NCBI RefSeq assembly: GCF_001885765.1
Contig: NZ_JXKD01000008.1
Span: 1 to 64,000 of the forward strand
DNA: 64,000 nucleotides
Direction: 5' to 3'
DNA from: Enterococcus aquimarinus
Lineage (GTDB): Bacteria; Bacillota; Bacilli; Lactobacillales; Enterococcaceae
The notes under the pieces: generated by a model
Seen by the model: the letters and a program-made list of their open reading frames with translations, nothing else
What the model was told of the DNA's origin: nothing
Databases searched by the model: none
Translations under genes and position numbers: made by a program
In this document: one piece after another, positions 33,513 through 42,899 of the stretch
Numbering within the stretch: position 1 is the stretch's first letter
Layout: every line of letters starts with the position of its first letter

Positions 33513-34127
33513 ATGGATTTAGAAGAATCAAAACGTCGAATGCACGATAAAAAACTCTATTATGCCGGTCAGCCAGAACTGATTGCGGATCAACTAACCT
33601 ATTTAGAAAAAAACTTTGATTACAATCAACTACGCCCTTCTCAACTAGAAGAAAAGCAAACACTCCTTAAACAACTGTTTGCTGAAATTGGCGAGGGTTG
33701 CTATATTGAAGCGCCTTTTCATGCCAATTGGGGTGGAAAACACGTTCATTTAGGCAGCCATGTTTATGTCAATTACAATTTAACGTTAGTCGATGATACG
33801 CATATTTATATCGGTGACCATGTGATGATTGCACCCAATGTTGTGATTGCTACCGGAACGCATCCGATTCATCCTGGATTGCGACGCAAAGAAGCCCAAT
33901 ATAATTTGCCAGTCCATATTCAAGATAATGTGTGGTTAGGCGCTGGTTGTCTCGTGATGCCAGGTGTAACGATTGGTGAAAATTCAGTGATTGGTGCGGG
34001 GAGTGTGGTCACGAAAGATATTCCGGCAAATGTCGTAGCCGTTGGCAATCCTTGTCGGGTCTTACGTGATATTTCTGAGAAGGATTTGACCGTTTATCAT
34101 AAAGAGTCGTTGATTGATATTGAGTAA
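33513..34127 (+). CDS. Maltose/galactoside-type sugar O-acetyltransferase
   Basis: A 204-residue hexapeptide-repeat acetyltransferase (LacA/Maa family), a trimeric cytoplasmic enzyme using acetyl-CoA. The N-terminal Mac domain starts at KRRMHDKKLYYAGQPEL. The left-handed beta helix includes GCYIEAPFHANWGGKHVHLGS, the catalytic His in ATGTHPIHPG, and WLGAGCLVMPGVTIGENSVIG followed by AVGNPCRVLR. AAAGGTGGG precedes the ATG. It stands alone; the acetylated sugar is not known. Confidence 0.92.
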   Translation: MDLEESKRRMHDKKLYYAGQPELIADQLTYLEKNFDYNQLRPSQLEEKQTLLKQLFAEIGEGCYIEAPFHANWGGKHVHLGSHVYVNYNLTLVDDTHIYIGDHVMIAPNVVIATGTHPIHPGLRRKEAQYNLPVHIQDNVWLGAGCLVMPGVTIGENSVIGAGSVVTKDIPANVVAVGNPCRVLRDISEKDLTVYHKESLIDIE

Positions 34128-34154
34128 ATTGAAATGACTCATGAATAGAAAAAT

Positions 34155-34190
34155 CAAAACAATGATTTCCTCAGGCTCATTGTTTTGCTT
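34155..34190 (+). terminator. Terminator-like hairpin after the acetyltransferase gene
   Basis: CAAAACAATGA pairs perfectly with TCATTGTTTTG around an 11-nt loop, 28 bp after the stop. The arms are A/T-rich, but the following T tract is weak. Confidence 0.6.
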
Positions 34191-34364
34191 GCGTTGTTCT
34201 CTCTTAGATTAATTATTTAAGGTAGTTTCTTGATTGGAAGACCATTATCTCGTTCCTTATCAGACGCTTATTCAACTGGCCTCTCTTTCGTAAAATAAAA
34301 TAGCAATGCGATTTTTAATATCGCAAATTTTTTTCTTTCTCAATTCAAATATATTCTCGTTTTT

Positions 34365-34424
34365 AAAGTGCCTAAATATAATGTTTTTTAGGCACTTTAA
34401 AAAGCTTAAAAAAACTGGTATAAT
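34365..34424 (+). promoter_or_regulatory. Promoter and 12-bp palindrome of the AbiE-type operon
   Basis: AAAGTGCCTAAA and TTTAGGCACTTT form a perfect inverted repeat with a 10-bp spacer (34365-34376 and 34387-34398). Its right arm overlaps the -35 TTTAAA (34396-34401). A 17-bp spacer follows, then an extended -10 TGGTATAAT with the hexamer at 34419-34424. Known AbiEi antitoxins repress their own promoter by binding inverted repeats, so this is the likely operator. Confidence 0.75.
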
Positions 34425-34469
34425 AGTCATAATAGCACATTCATATATTAGAAAGGTGGTTTTATAATA

Positions 34470-35081
34470 TTGACGAATTTAGATAGAATAAAGAATAAAA
34501 TTAAAAGAGCTCCCAAAGGGTCTTTATTTATTTTGGGGGACTTTTCTCATTTAAATATCCCTTATAATACTTTAAAAGAATACATTCGTCGATTAGTAAA
34601 ATCTGGTGAGTTACGGTTAGTTTATCGCGGAATTTATCAGAAACCTAAATTTAATAATAAGTTAAATAGAGAGGTCCCTGCATCTCCAAGTGACATCGCC
34701 AATACCTACGCTCGAAAGAATAACTGGAAGATTGTTCCTTCTGGAGATACAGCACTAAATCAACTTGGATTAACGACTCAAGTACCTAATACTTATCAAT
34801 ATAAAAGTAGTGGACCAAATCGTGAAATCATTTTAAAAAGTGGCATAAAAATCTCTTTCGAAAATACTGTATCGAGAGAAATAGATATGGAAAAAACGTC
34901 TGCACTAGTCATCGAAGCTTTAAAATCTATTGGAGAAGAAAATGCGAACGATGACGTATTAAAAATGATTACAGACAAATTATCGGATACTCAACTTAAG
35001 CAACTCAGAAAAGATGTCGCTTTATCAAGGAACTGGATACGTGATTTAGTTGTGATCATGGAGGAGAATATCGAATGTTAG
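34470..35081 (+). CDS. AbiEi-type antitoxin (DUF6088 family), type IV toxin-antitoxin
   Basis: A 203-residue protein resembling DUF6088/AbiEi antitoxins. An N-terminal winged helix is recognisable (GSLFILGDFSHLNIPYNTLKEYIRRLVKSGELRLVYRGIYQKP), followed by the typical PSDIANTYARKNNWKIVPSG and ALNQLGLTTQVPNTYQYKSSG. The start is a TTG at 34470-34472 about 10 nt after AAAGGTGG; no ATG is available. Its stop TAG lies inside the toxin start (the genes overlap by 7 bp), as in AbiE operons. Studied antitoxins in this class counter the toxin without direct binding and repress the operon. Confidence 0.88.
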   Translation: MTNLDRIKNKIKRAPKGSLFILGDFSHLNIPYNTLKEYIRRLVKSGELRLVYRGIYQKPKFNNKLNREVPASPSDIANTYARKNNWKIVPSGDTALNQLGLTTQVPNTYQYKSSGPNREIILKSGIKISFENTVSREIDMEKTSALVIEALKSIGEENANDDVLKMITDKLSDTQLKQLRKDVALSRNWIRDLVVIMEENIEC

Positions 35082-36076
35082 AATTTCTAAAAATGAGCAC
35101 TACAGAAAAAAACGATACCTACAGAATCGTTTCAGAAGAAAAAAAAATAAATGAAGCTATTATAGAAAAAGACTACTGGGTTGTTCTGATGCTCTATCTT
35201 TTATTCACAGAGTCAAAGTTCAAAAAATTCTTTGCATTTAAAGGTGGGACTTCTTTATCTAAGTCATACCATAAAATACAACGTTTTTCAGAAGATATTG
35301 ATTTAATTTTAGATTGGCGAGTATTAGGTTACAAAAAAGAGGAACCTTGGGAACACCGGAGTAAAACTGGGCAACGAAAATTTAATGATGAAGCAAATGA
35401 AAAAGCAGCTCAATGGATTAGCGATCAATTAATTCCGGAACTCAATCGTCTTTTTGAAACACTAAACATCAAAAATATGAGGTTAACTATTTCTGAAAGA
35501 GATCCCCAAACCATTCAAGTGTTTTATCCCAATGATTTTAATGATACAAGTATCTTACAAGAAATCCGACTAGAAATCGGACCTTTAGCAGCTTGGACAC
35601 CGATTACAAACAAAGAGGTTTCTGCCTATCTTGTAGAAGAATTTCCTCATCTATTTCACAAAAAAACGGTTACCGTACCTACAGTTGAAGCAAAACGCAC
35701 TTTTTGGGAAAAAGTGACTATTTTACATAAAGAAGCTCATAGGATAAGTACAACTACACCCGCTAGATATTCTAGACATTATTATGACATCTATCAATTA
35801 GCTTTGTCAGAAGTCAAAATACAAGCATTAGATGATTTAAATTTATTAACGCATGTAGTAAATTTCAAGACAAAATTTTATGCTGACAATTCTGCTAAAT
35901 ATGAAGATGCTGTGCCTGGTAAAATTAAATTATTACCTAATGAGTATCAGATAGACAACCTAGAAAAGGACTATCAGTTAATGGAAAATATGATTTTTGG
36001 CGACTATCCTAGTTTTAATCTTATCTTAGCTAAACTAAAAGAATTAGAAATCGAAATCAATGGGTGCTTGAACTAG
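35075..36076 (+). CDS. AbiEii/AbiGii-type nucleotidyltransferase toxin
   Basis: A 333-residue nucleotidyltransferase toxin of the type IV AbiE system. The core motif FKGGTSLSK is followed by RFSEDIDLIL, giving the G-S loop and D-x-D metal site. Later conserved stretches are TVEAKRTFWEKVTILHKEAHR with the family Lys, and ARYSRHYYDIYQLA. Related toxins transfer nucleotides to tRNA or other RNA and cause growth arrest or phage abortive infection; the target here is unknown. The ORF is full length with intact motifs. The second 420-bp element lies about 70 bp after its stop. This pair looks like an accessory insertion in a chromosomal neighbourhood. Confidence 0.92.
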   Translation: MLEFLKMSTTEKNDTYRIVSEEKKINEAIIEKDYWVVLMLYLLFTESKFKKFFAFKGGTSLSKSYHKIQRFSEDIDLILDWRVLGYKKEEPWEHRSKTGQRKFNDEANEKAAQWISDQLIPELNRLFETLNIKNMRLTISERDPQTIQVFYPNDFNDTSILQEIRLEIGPLAAWTPITNKEVSAYLVEEFPHLFHKKTVTVPTVEAKRTFWEKVTILHKEAHRISTTTPARYSRHYYDIYQLALSEVKIQALDDLNLLTHVVNFKTKFYADNSAKYEDAVPGKIKLLPNEYQIDNLEKDYQLMENMIFGDYPSFNLILAKLKELEIEINGCLN

Positions 36077-36148
36077 GTAAAATATTATCCGGTGTGAACC
36101 TTCGAATTGAACAGTGTCAGCAAAAAAGAGTCCATCTTTCCAGAATTT

Positions 36149-36568
36149 GGTTGTATAACTTTTAGTGTTGATAAGTGATATTCGTATCGTTTTTCACCAC
36201 TTTTTCTGGGTATATTATTTTTAATGTTAACGGACGCATCGCTTTACTATTTTCTTTTATTTCGTTCTTTTTTTAATAAAATAAGTATCAAAAGAGATTC
36301 GATACTAGCGGACCGGAGAAAAACGTCTTGTGTCGGCTGCGTCAAAAGACGAAATGTGAATTACTCTAGGTTTGTGCTTGAGCACTTACCTAGAGTTTGA
36401 AGCTTTCGAGCTGATCGTCACGCGGAAGCCTGATACTGTATCCGTAACTCGCTTTGCTTCGAACGGCTTCAGCAATTACAGGCTCGAAGCGGTCTCGCAG
36501 CCCCTCACACAAGGCGATTTTTCGTAGGGGAGCGCGAGATTCCATCAACACTATTTGCAGAACAGGCC
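36149..36568. mobile_element. 420-bp non-autonomous element with ISL3-like ends, copy 2
   Basis: The second copy of the element at 12338. The first 23 bases (GGTTGTATAAC to GTGTTGA) are identical to copy 1. It is flanked by the direct repeat CCAGAATT at 36140-36147 and 36567-36574, offset by one or two bases from the element ends, as expected for an 8-bp target duplication. By hand count the core from about 36313 differs from copy 1 at roughly 15 positions plus two single-base indels in about 235 bp, whereas the first 165 bp is only about 60-65% identical. The changes in the long stem keep pairing (CGTCTTGTGT with ACACAAGGCG, through a G-U pair). It sits between the AbiE operon and the ntp operon. 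Confidence 0.82.
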
Positions 36569-36584
36569 AGAATTCCAGCACAAA

Positions 36585-36622
36585 CACCCTTAAGCTAGAG
36601 CGAATCTAACTTAAGGGTGTTT
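36585..36622. terminator. Hairpin at the end of the ntp operon
   Basis: CACCCTTAAG and CTTAAGGGTG pair around a 15-nt loop, 48 bp beyond ntpD. Short T tracts occur on both strands, so it may terminate in either direction. Confidence 0.6.
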
Positions 36623-36669
36623 TCGATAGACAGGTGCCTAGAGCATACTTTCGGCAATCCTCATTTCTT

Positions 36670-37311
36670 CTATTCGTCTTCCATTTCTAAAATATCAATG
36701 ACCTTCATCAATCGTGTCACATTGCCGCGCTCGTTTTCATCGAGCGTGTTTTCAATGTGCGCGATTGTTTCTGTTAAGTTTGGAATGGTTAAATACTCCA
36801 AGGCGTTGACACGCCGCTTTGTCGTTTCAATTTCTTTTGCAATTAATTGACAGGTTTTTTCGATTTCGGCGAGTTGTAACATTAACGGTAACATCGAATC
36901 TAAGTAATCTAACGATAAATCGAGTTCACTTGTCGTTGAGACAAAGCCATAAGAAAAATCATCGACATCGCTATCTTCTTGATACATCGTATTTAAAACG
37001 GGAACTTCGGTGTTCATAATACTTTTGGTCTGAACATCTAGTGACACTTTATTAAACGGGATCGAAAAGGCTTCTTCTAAGACGTGATCGGGAATGACAC
37101 TCGAGGCTAAGACGTACTCTTTCATGCCTTTTTGCAGCGAGCTGTCCATTTTTTTACGGAGTTCTTGATTTTTTTTGACTAATAGAATAAATTGACGCAC
37201 GAGTTCATCTTGCTTATCCTTTAACAACTTATGTCCCCTGGTGGCCGTCCCTAGTCGTTTACGGAGTCGACTGAGTTCCATTCGTGTCGGATTGACATTT
37301 AAAATCGCCAT
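36670..37311 (-). CDS. ntpD: V-type ATPase subunit D (central stalk)
   Basis: A 213-residue rotor subunit of the V1 sector. It has the family N-terminus LNVNPTRMELSRLRKRLGTATRGHKLLKDKQDELVRQF and a long C-terminal coiled coil with RRVNALEYLTIPNL, the conserved region before the end. The start ATG overlaps the ntpB stop (TAATG). It is the last gene of the operon: the ntpJ potassium transporter gene that follows in Enterococcus hirae is absent, and a hairpin and the mobile element lie downstream instead. Confidence 0.95.
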   Translation of the reverse strand: MAILNVNPTRMELSRLRKRLGTATRGHKLLKDKQDELVRQFILLVKKNQELRKKMDSSLQKGMKEYVLASSVIPDHVLEEAFSIPFNKVSLDVQTKSIMNTEVPVLNTMYQEDSDVDDFSYGFVSTTSELDLSLDYLDSMLPLMLQLAEIEKTCQLIAKEIETTKRRVNALEYLTIPNLTETIAHIENTLDENERGNVTRLMKVIDILEMEDE

Positions 37312-38699
37312 TAGTCATTCAGCTCCTTCGTATCCGGTAAGAATTCTGCAATGTATTCTTCTTTGATGCGACTGAGTTCTTCTTTTGGTAAAGTGGCGAG
37401 GAGTCGCCAGCTAATATCCAAGGTTTCTTCAATGCTACGGTTCACATAGAATCCTTGGTTTAAATATTCTTTTTCGAATAAATCGGCAAAACGAGCGTAC
37501 TTGCGGTCGACTTCCGATAAGGCTGACTCGCCTAAAACGACGGCTAGTTCTTTTGCATCTTTTCCATCGGCATACGCGGCATAAATTTGATTCATCGTCG
37601 CAGCATGGTCTTTTCTTGTTTTGTCTTCGCCGGTTCCTTTGTCTTTTAGACGAGATAAGCTTGGCAAGACATCAATCGGGGGATTGATGTTACGCTTAGC
37701 TAATTCCGGTGATAAAATGATTTGCCCTTCGGTAATATAACCCGTTAAATCAGGAATGGGATGGGTTTTATCATTGTCTGGCATCGTCAAAATCGGAATT
37801 TGTGTAATCGAGCCTGGTTTATCTGTTAACATGCCGGCGCGCTCATACAGTCCGGCTAAATCGGTATATAAATAACCTGGGTAGCCACGACGTCCGGGGA
37901 CTTCGCGACGAGCGGCGGAGATTTCACGCAAGGCTTCGCAGTAGTTCGTCATATCAGTTAAAATGACTAAGACGTGCATGCCTTTTTCAAATGCGAGATA
38001 TTCAGCGGCGGTTAAGGCCATGCGTGGGGTCGCAATACGTTCGATGGCCGGATCGTTGGCTAAGTTTAAAAACATCACGGAACGATCGAGTGCACCTGTT
38101 TTGCGAAACTCATCAATGAAAAATTCCGATTCTTCAAAAGGAATCCCAATGGCTCCAAAGACGATGGCAAAATTCCCTTCGTCGTTTGGCACGGTTGCTT
38201 GCCGTGCGATTTGGGCGGCCATTTCTTTATGAGGCAAGCCAGCTGAAGAGAAAATCGGTAATTTTTGACCACGGACAAGAGTATTTAAATGGTCAATAGC
38301 TGAAATCCCGGTTTGGATAAACTCATCCGGAAAGGCGCGGGCCATCGGATTAATCGAGGCACCATTGACGTCCACGCGTTTATCTGGAATAATCCGCGGG
38401 CCATTGTCAATCGGTTGTCCGGTCCCATCAAAGATCCGACCTAACATGTCTTCTGAAACACCAAGGCTTAAACCAGTCCCGAGAAAACGGACCCGGCTTT
38501 CTTCGGCACCTAAATTACTTGTGCCTTCAAAGACTTGGACAATTGCTTTGTCTTTGGTGACTTCGAGGACTTGCCCTCGGCGAATTTCACCGCTATCGGT
38601 GCGGATCTCAACGAGTTCATCATATTTGACGCCTTCGACATTTTCGACGACCATAATTGGGCCATAAATTTCAGAGACGGAACGGTATTCTTTTAACAT
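37311..38699 (-). CDS. ntpB: V-type ATPase subunit B (non-catalytic)
   Basis: A 462-residue regulatory subunit of the V1 hexamer. It carries [24 protein letters not shown] in place of a canonical Walker A, as is normal for B subunits, [38 protein letters not shown] and [14 protein letters not shown]. The ATG abuts the ntpA stop, with GGAGG inside the end of ntpA. Length and motifs match the Enterococcus hirae protein. Confidence 0.97.
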   Translation of the reverse strand: MLKEYRSVSEIYGPIMVVENVEGVKYDELVEIRTDSGEIRRGQVLEVTKDKAIVQVFEGTSNLGAEESRVRFLGTGLSLGVSEDMLGRIFDGTGQPIDNGPRIIPDKRVDVNGASINPMARAFPDEFIQTGISAIDHLNTLVRGQKLPIFSSAGLPHKEMAAQIARQATVPNDEGNFAIVFGAIGIPFEESEFFIDEFRKTGALDRSVMFLNLANDPAIERIATPRMALTAAEYLAFEKGMHVLVILTDMTNYCEALREISAARREVPGRRGYPGYLYTDLAGLYERAGMLTDKPGSITQIPILTMPDNDKTHPIPDLTGYITEGQIILSPELAKRNINPPIDVLPSLSRLKDKGTGEDKTRKDHAATMNQIYAAYADGKDAKELAVVLGESALSEVDRKYARFADLFEKEYLNQGFYVNRSIEETLDISWRLLATLPKEELSRIKEEYIAEFLPDTKELND

Positions 38700-40478
38700 T
38701 TATTCCATCCCTCCTTTTTCAACAATTTGTTGAATCGTTGTTTTGATTTCTTGTTCCATTTGGGTCAGTTCTCCGAGTTTTGCTTCGGGAACATATTTGC
38801 TTCTGGCAAGGCGTTCGCGTAAGCTCACGGTGCCTTGAATAATTTCTTTAAAGTAGGCACCTAACGCAATGCCCCTTAATGCTTCATGGTAAAAGAATAA
38901 AATATTTCTTAGTAAATAAAATTGTTTTTCTCTTGAGGTGTACGTATCGACTTCGTCAAAGGCATTTTGTTGCAAGAAGTCTTGACGAATCGAACGAGCT
39001 GTGACAAGCGTCATGCGATCTTTTGGTAATAAGGCATCGACGCCGACGAGTTGAACAATTTCATCTAAACGACTTTCTTCTTGCAATAATCCCATCGCTT
39101 CATTCACTTGTTTTGACCACTCGCCTTCAAAGACATCATCTAAATAGTCATGTAATTCATCTTCATATAATGAATAAGAATTCGTCCAGTTAATCGATGG
39201 GAAATGACGTTTTTGGGCTAAGGCGCTATCTAAGGCCCAAAAGACTTTGACGATGCGCAAGGTGTTTTGGGTGACAGGTTCACTAATGTCCCCGCCGGCT
39301 GGTGACACGGCCCCAATGGCGGTTATGCTACCTTCGCGGTCATCGCTACCCAATGTTTGGTAACGGCCAGCACGCTCATAATATTCGGCAATTCGGCTAC
39401 CTAAGTAAGCGGGATAGCCTTCATCGCCGGGAATTTCTTGTAAGCGGCCACTCATCTCACGCAAGGCTTCGGCCCAGCGCGACGTTGAATCGGCCATAAT
39501 CGCGACGCTATAGCCCATATCGCGGTAATATTCCGCAATCGTAATCCCGGTATAAATCGACGCTTCACGAGCGGCAACCGGCATGTTCGACGTGTTCGCA
39601 ATTAACACAGTTCGTTCCATCAAGGATTTCCCTGTTTGCGGGTCAATTAGTTCTGAGAATTCACTAATGACGTCTTTCATCTCATTGCCGCGTTCGCCAC
39701 AGCCGACATACACGACTAAATCGACATCTGACCACTTCGCAATTTGATGTTGCACGACGGTTTTCCCTGCACCAAAAGGTCCGGGAACGGCTGCGGATCC
39801 ACCTTTTGCTACTGGGAAAAAGGTATCAATAATGCGTTGACCGGTCACTAACGGTTGACTTGGTTTTAATTTTTGCTGCGTTGGTCGTGGTTTACGTACC
39901 GGCCAACGTTGTAACATCGGCAATTTTTTTTCGTCGCCGCTTGGTGTTTCGATTAAACAAATCGGTTCCGTGATGCTATAGTTCCCGGCTTTGATTTCTT
40001 TTATGACGCCACGGACGCCATTTGGCACCATGATGCGATGTTCAACGACACTCGTTTCTTGCACGACGCCTAAAATATCGCCGGCTTCTACCGTGTCACC
40101 GACCCCTTTTTTAGGGACAAAGGTCCATTTTTTTTGCCAGTCTAGCGCATCAATCATGACACCTCGTTCTAAATAATCACTATCGGTGACGGCCATGAAT
40201 TGATCGAGTGGCCGCTGAATACCATCAAACATTTGGCCGAGTAATCCTGGCGCAAGTTCGACAGATAATGGTGTCCCAGTTGTTTCGACGACTTCTCCTG
40301 GTCCGATACCGTTTGTTTCTTCATATACTTGAATAGAGGCAATGCCTTTTTTTAATTCAATAATTTCCCCTAATAGCCCTTTTTCACTGACTTTACAAAG
40401 TTCGTGAATCTTGGCGCCTTTTAGGCCAATGGCTTGGACTAATGGTCCGGAAACTTTGATAATTTCTCCAATTGCCAA
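38700..40478 (-). CDS. ntpA: V-type ATPase catalytic subunit A
   Basis: A 592-residue catalytic ATPase subunit. Walker [10 protein letters not shown] (within [21 protein letters not shown]), the catalytic Glu region [15 protein letters not shown], and the [27 protein letters not shown] segment are present, and the inserted non-homologous region typical of V-type A subunits is seen at about residues 115-190. The start is a TTG at 40476-40478 following AGGAGGAG. It couples ATP hydrolysis to ion pumping through the Vo ring encoded by ntpK. Confidence 0.97.
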   Translation of the reverse strand: MAIGEIIKVSGPLVQAIGLKGAKIHELCKVSEKGLLGEIIELKKGIASIQVYEETNGIGPGEVVETTGTPLSVELAPGLLGQMFDGIQRPLDQFMAVTDSDYLERGVMIDALDWQKKWTFVPKKGVGDTVEAGDILGVVQETSVVEHRIMVPNGVRGVIKEIKAGNYSITEPICLIETPSGDEKKLPMLQRWPVRKPRPTQQKLKPSQPLVTGQRIIDTFFPVAKGGSAAVPGPFGAGKTVVQHQIAKWSDVDLVVYVGCGERGNEMKDVISEFSELIDPQTGKSLMERTVLIANTSNMPVAAREASIYTGITIAEYYRDMGYSVAIMADSTSRWAEALREMSGRLQEIPGDEGYPAYLGSRIAEYYERAGRYQTLGSDDREGSITAIGAVSPAGGDISEPVTQNTLRIVKVFWALDSALAQKRHFPSINWTNSYSLYEDELHDYLDDVFEGEWSKQVNEAMGLLQEESRLDEIVQLVGVDALLPKDRMTLVTARSIRQDFLQQNAFDEVDTYTSREKQFYLLRNILFFYHEALRGIALGAYFKEIIQGTVSLRERLARSKYVPEAKLGELTQMEQEIKTTIQQIVEKGGME

Positions 40479-40496
40479 ATATGCTCCTCCTCTACG

Positions 40497-40814
40497 TTAA
40501 TCCTCTTGTAAAATAGCCATCCCAATTGCTTGCTCCACATTCTTATGTAAGCGAGCCATGCCAATCCCTAACGTTCCACTACTACTTGGAATCGGAATGA
40601 TGGCTGGCGTTAACGCATTGTCGTAGATGGCAATTTCAGCTTCGAGCTGTTCTACAATGCGCTCGGTAATAAAAATGACGCCATATTCTTCGGCCATTTT
40701 TGCGAGTTGTTCTTTTGCTGCTTCAAGGTTCGTTATCGGAAAAACATCAATGCCTAAGCCTTTAAAAGGTAAGATCGAGTTTTTTCCGCCTAACATTCCT
40801 ATTTTTTTATACAT
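40497..40814 (-). CDS. ntpG: V-type ATPase subunit F (central stalk)
   Basis: A 105-residue small stalk subunit: MYKKIGMLGGKNSILPFKGLG, then YGVIFITERIVEQLEAEI and PIPSSSGTLGIG, matching family PF01990. The ATG at 40812-40814 gives the usual length of about 103-105; a GTG three codons upstream is also possible. The gene overlaps the end of ntpC by 8 bp, which implies translational coupling. Confidence 0.93.
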   Translation of the reverse strand: MYKKIGMLGGKNSILPFKGLGIDVFPITNLEAAKEQLAKMAEEYGVIFITERIVEQLEAEIAIYDNALTPAIIPIPSSSGTLGIGMARLHKNVEQAIGMAILQED

Positions 40815-41808
40815 ACGTTTCACGCACCCGACTTCTTAGAATTTCGACTGGAATTTTGTTGATTTTCCCAATAAAGATCAAGCGTAAGTTTTTAATTTCA
40901 ATTTCTTTGGCATATAAATACCCTAACATGGCACTCGGACCAAACGGCATAACTTTGAGTTCTTTAAAGCGCGCCATTAAGAAATTGTCTTTCATTAAAT
41001 CAAATTGATTCAAAGTTTTAAATTCCTCAAATTCTTGAATACTGCTACTTACTAAATGATGGTATGGCGTTTTCGCGAGTAACGCCATAAAATCAGACAG
41101 CGAGTGTTGAATGGCACTTAACATCGGTTCTGTCGGAAGTGTGCCGCCGTCTGCGACGACTGCACTCATAAAGCCTTTTTTGCGGCCGGTAATGTAGCTG
41201 CGTAAAATGGTCGAGATATTGAAGACATCGATCATCCGTTGTCCAAGTTCGCCAAAGATTTCTCCGTTATGTCGCTTCGTAATTTCTAGAAAGTGTTGCC
41301 AGTAATAATTATCGAAAATAATATCTATGCCTTGCACTTCTTCATATTCTTCAATGTATGAAAACACTTCTTCCAGGCAATCAATTATCGCTTGTGGCAA
41401 TGCTTGGTGCTTTCTTGTTTGCACACCTTCTTTTAAATGCGTTAACGAAACGGAGCCAAACGGGACAAGTAAATGAGCTAAATCTTCCTTGGTATACCAC
41501 ATTTTGACGAGAACTTTTAAGTTTTGGTAATCATATTTTAACGTAAAGACATCGACGACTTCCTTAATTGGCGTCAGGGCATAGGCCTGTTCAAAGGTTC
41601 GTTTTTCTTCCGCCAATAAGATTTGTTCAAAGTCGTGATAGTTGGTTGTTTCTTCAATGAAATCCCCGTAAGGCGTTTCTTGCAAGATCGGAAACAGATC
41701 ACGCGCATGGTCAACACTCAGTAATCGTTCCAAAAAGGGGGGATCTAATAATTGATTTTCATACGTTCGAATGCGAACATTGGCACTACTAAACTGAATA
41801 TCTTTCAA
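40807..41808 (-). CDS. ntpC: V-type ATPase subunit C/d (rotor cap)
   Basis: A 333-residue subunit joining the central stalk to the membrane ring. Recognisable parts are SSANVRIRTYENQLLDPPFLERLL, FTLKYDYQNLKVLVKMWYTKED, and LGYLYAKEIEIKNLRLIFIGKIN near the end. The start is most likely the TTG at 41806-41808, because AGGAGGG lies 5 nt upstream and the resulting N-terminus fits the family; the first ATG, 12 codons earlier, lies inside ntpE without a ribosome site. Confidence 0.9.
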   Translation of the reverse strand: MKDIQFSSANVRIRTYENQLLDPPFLERLLSVDHARDLFPILQETPYGDFIEETTNYHDFEQILLAEEKRTFEQAYALTPIKEVVDVFTLKYDYQNLKVLVKMWYTKEDLAHLLVPFGSVSLTHLKEGVQTRKHQALPQAIIDCLEEVFSYIEEYEEVQGIDIIFDNYYWQHFLEITKRHNGEIFGELGQRMIDVFNISTILRSYITGRKKGFMSAVVADGGTLPTEPMLSAIQHSLSDFMALLAKTPYHHLVSSSIQEFEEFKTLNQFDLMKDNFLMARFKELKVMPFGPSAMLGYLYAKEIEIKNLRLIFIGKINKIPVEILRSRVRETYV

Positions 41809-41818
41809 ATGATCCCTC

Positions 41819-42415
41819 CTACTCTTGATTGAAAATAAATGCAATCAGTTGATAACTGAGTTCTTCTTCTTTGGATTCTAATAATGCTTCAAAAATAAAG
41901 TTAAACTCGACTTCTCCTTGTTTAAAGACGACGCCACTCCGATTCGGGATCGTTTCTTTTGCGACCTGAATTGTCAGGTCTGGTTCAAATTGAGCTTGCC
42001 AACGTTGAATCATGGTTTCGCTCACGAGTGGCGCACTTTTAGAGCCAAAGACTAGTTCCACTGTACCCGTTAATTGAACGAGCGCTAGTTTACGCTCGAC
42101 GAAAGCGTCAAAGTCTTCTGCCGTGATGTTTTGCAGTTGTTCTTTGGCATCCGCGAACAATTCATCTAAGACTTGTTGCTTGGCTGCTAACATGCGGTTA
42201 CGTGATTTCACGTGTAAATCTGAGACTTTTAAGCTCAATTCTTTTTGGAGTTCTTTTTCATAACGCGCTAAGTGAGCCGCGACTTCTTTTTCAAGTTGTT
42301 GTTTTTTAATCCGTTCTTTTTTAGCAATTTCTTTTTCTGCTTCTTCGATTAAATGCGCTTGTTTTTTTTGCGCATCTTCGACAATTTTTGTCGTTAATTT
42401 TCGGATATCTGACAT
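41819..42415 (-). CDS. ntpE: V-type ATPase subunit E (peripheral stalk)
   Basis: A 198-residue peripheral stalk subunit. The first 90 residues are a highly charged coiled coil (IEEAEKEIAKKERIKKQQLEKEV), and the C-terminal globular half has SRNRMLAAKQQVLDELF, GVVFKQGEVEFNFIF and SYQLIAFIFN. It pairs with NtpF as the stator. AGGAGG precedes the ATG. Confidence 0.95.
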   Translation of the reverse strand: MSDIRKLTTKIVEDAQKKQAHLIEEAEKEIAKKERIKKQQLEKEVAAHLARYEKELQKELSLKVSDLHVKSRNRMLAAKQQVLDELFADAKEQLQNITAEDFDAFVERKLALVQLTGTVELVFGSKSAPLVSETMIQRWQAQFEPDLTIQVAKETIPNRSGVVFKQGEVEFNFIFEALLESKEEELSYQLIAFIFNQE

Positions 42416-42425
42416 GGTTTTCCTC

Positions 42426-42899
42426 CTACATCATGACCAATAAGAAAGAAATAACGAAACCTAAGATGGCATAAGTTTCCATCATCGCAACGAAGATAAT
42501 CCCCTTCGTCGTATGTTCTGGCTTTTTGGCTAAAATTTGCATTGCGGCACTGGCTCCACGACCTTGCCAAACCCCATTGGCGATCGCTGTAATGGAAATC
42601 GGTAAGGCTGCGACAAATAAGAATAAGCCTTTTTGGAAGCTAATGTCACCAGTAATTTGTAAGTAAATCATAAAGGAAATAACGAAACCGTATAATCCTT
42701 GCGTGGCCGAAAGTAATTCTAAAATTAAGGCTTGTCCGAATTTTTCCGGTTGTTCTGAAATCAGTCCTGCAGCAGCTTGGGACGTCATCCCAACCCCAAT
42801 CGTTGAACCTATCCCCCCACAAATTGTGGCTGTGGCCATTCCTAATGCGGCAAAGACTAAGCCGCCATTCTCATAAAAAAAACTAATCCAATTTTCCAT
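42426..42899 (-). CDS. ntpK: V-type ATPase proteolipid subunit K (c-ring), Na+-type residues
   Basis: A 157-residue four-helix proteolipid, a fusion of two hairpins. The sodium ligands described for the Enterococcus hirae ring (Leu61, Thr64, Gln65, Gln110, Glu139) have exact counterparts two residues later: Leu63, Thr66, Gln67 (in LLSATQGLYG), Gln112 (in VWQGRGA) and Glu141 (in METYAILG). This supports Na+ rather than H+ coupling. An additional Glu61 stands where the E. hirae protein has Gln, as I recall it. The ATG abuts the ntpI stop. Confidence 0.95.
   Translation of the reverse strand: MENWISFFYENGGLVFAALGMATATICGGIGSTIGVGMTSQAAAGLISEQPEKFGQALILELLSATQGLYGFVISFMIYLQITGDISFQKGLFLFVAALPISITAIANGVWQGRGASAAMQILAKKPEHTTKGIIFVAMMETYAILGFVISFLLVMM

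Noticed and set aside
36390-36587. Reading frame of 65 codons inside the second mobile element
   Set aside because: It has no ribosome site, lies within the structured core, and is not open in the same way in the first copy.
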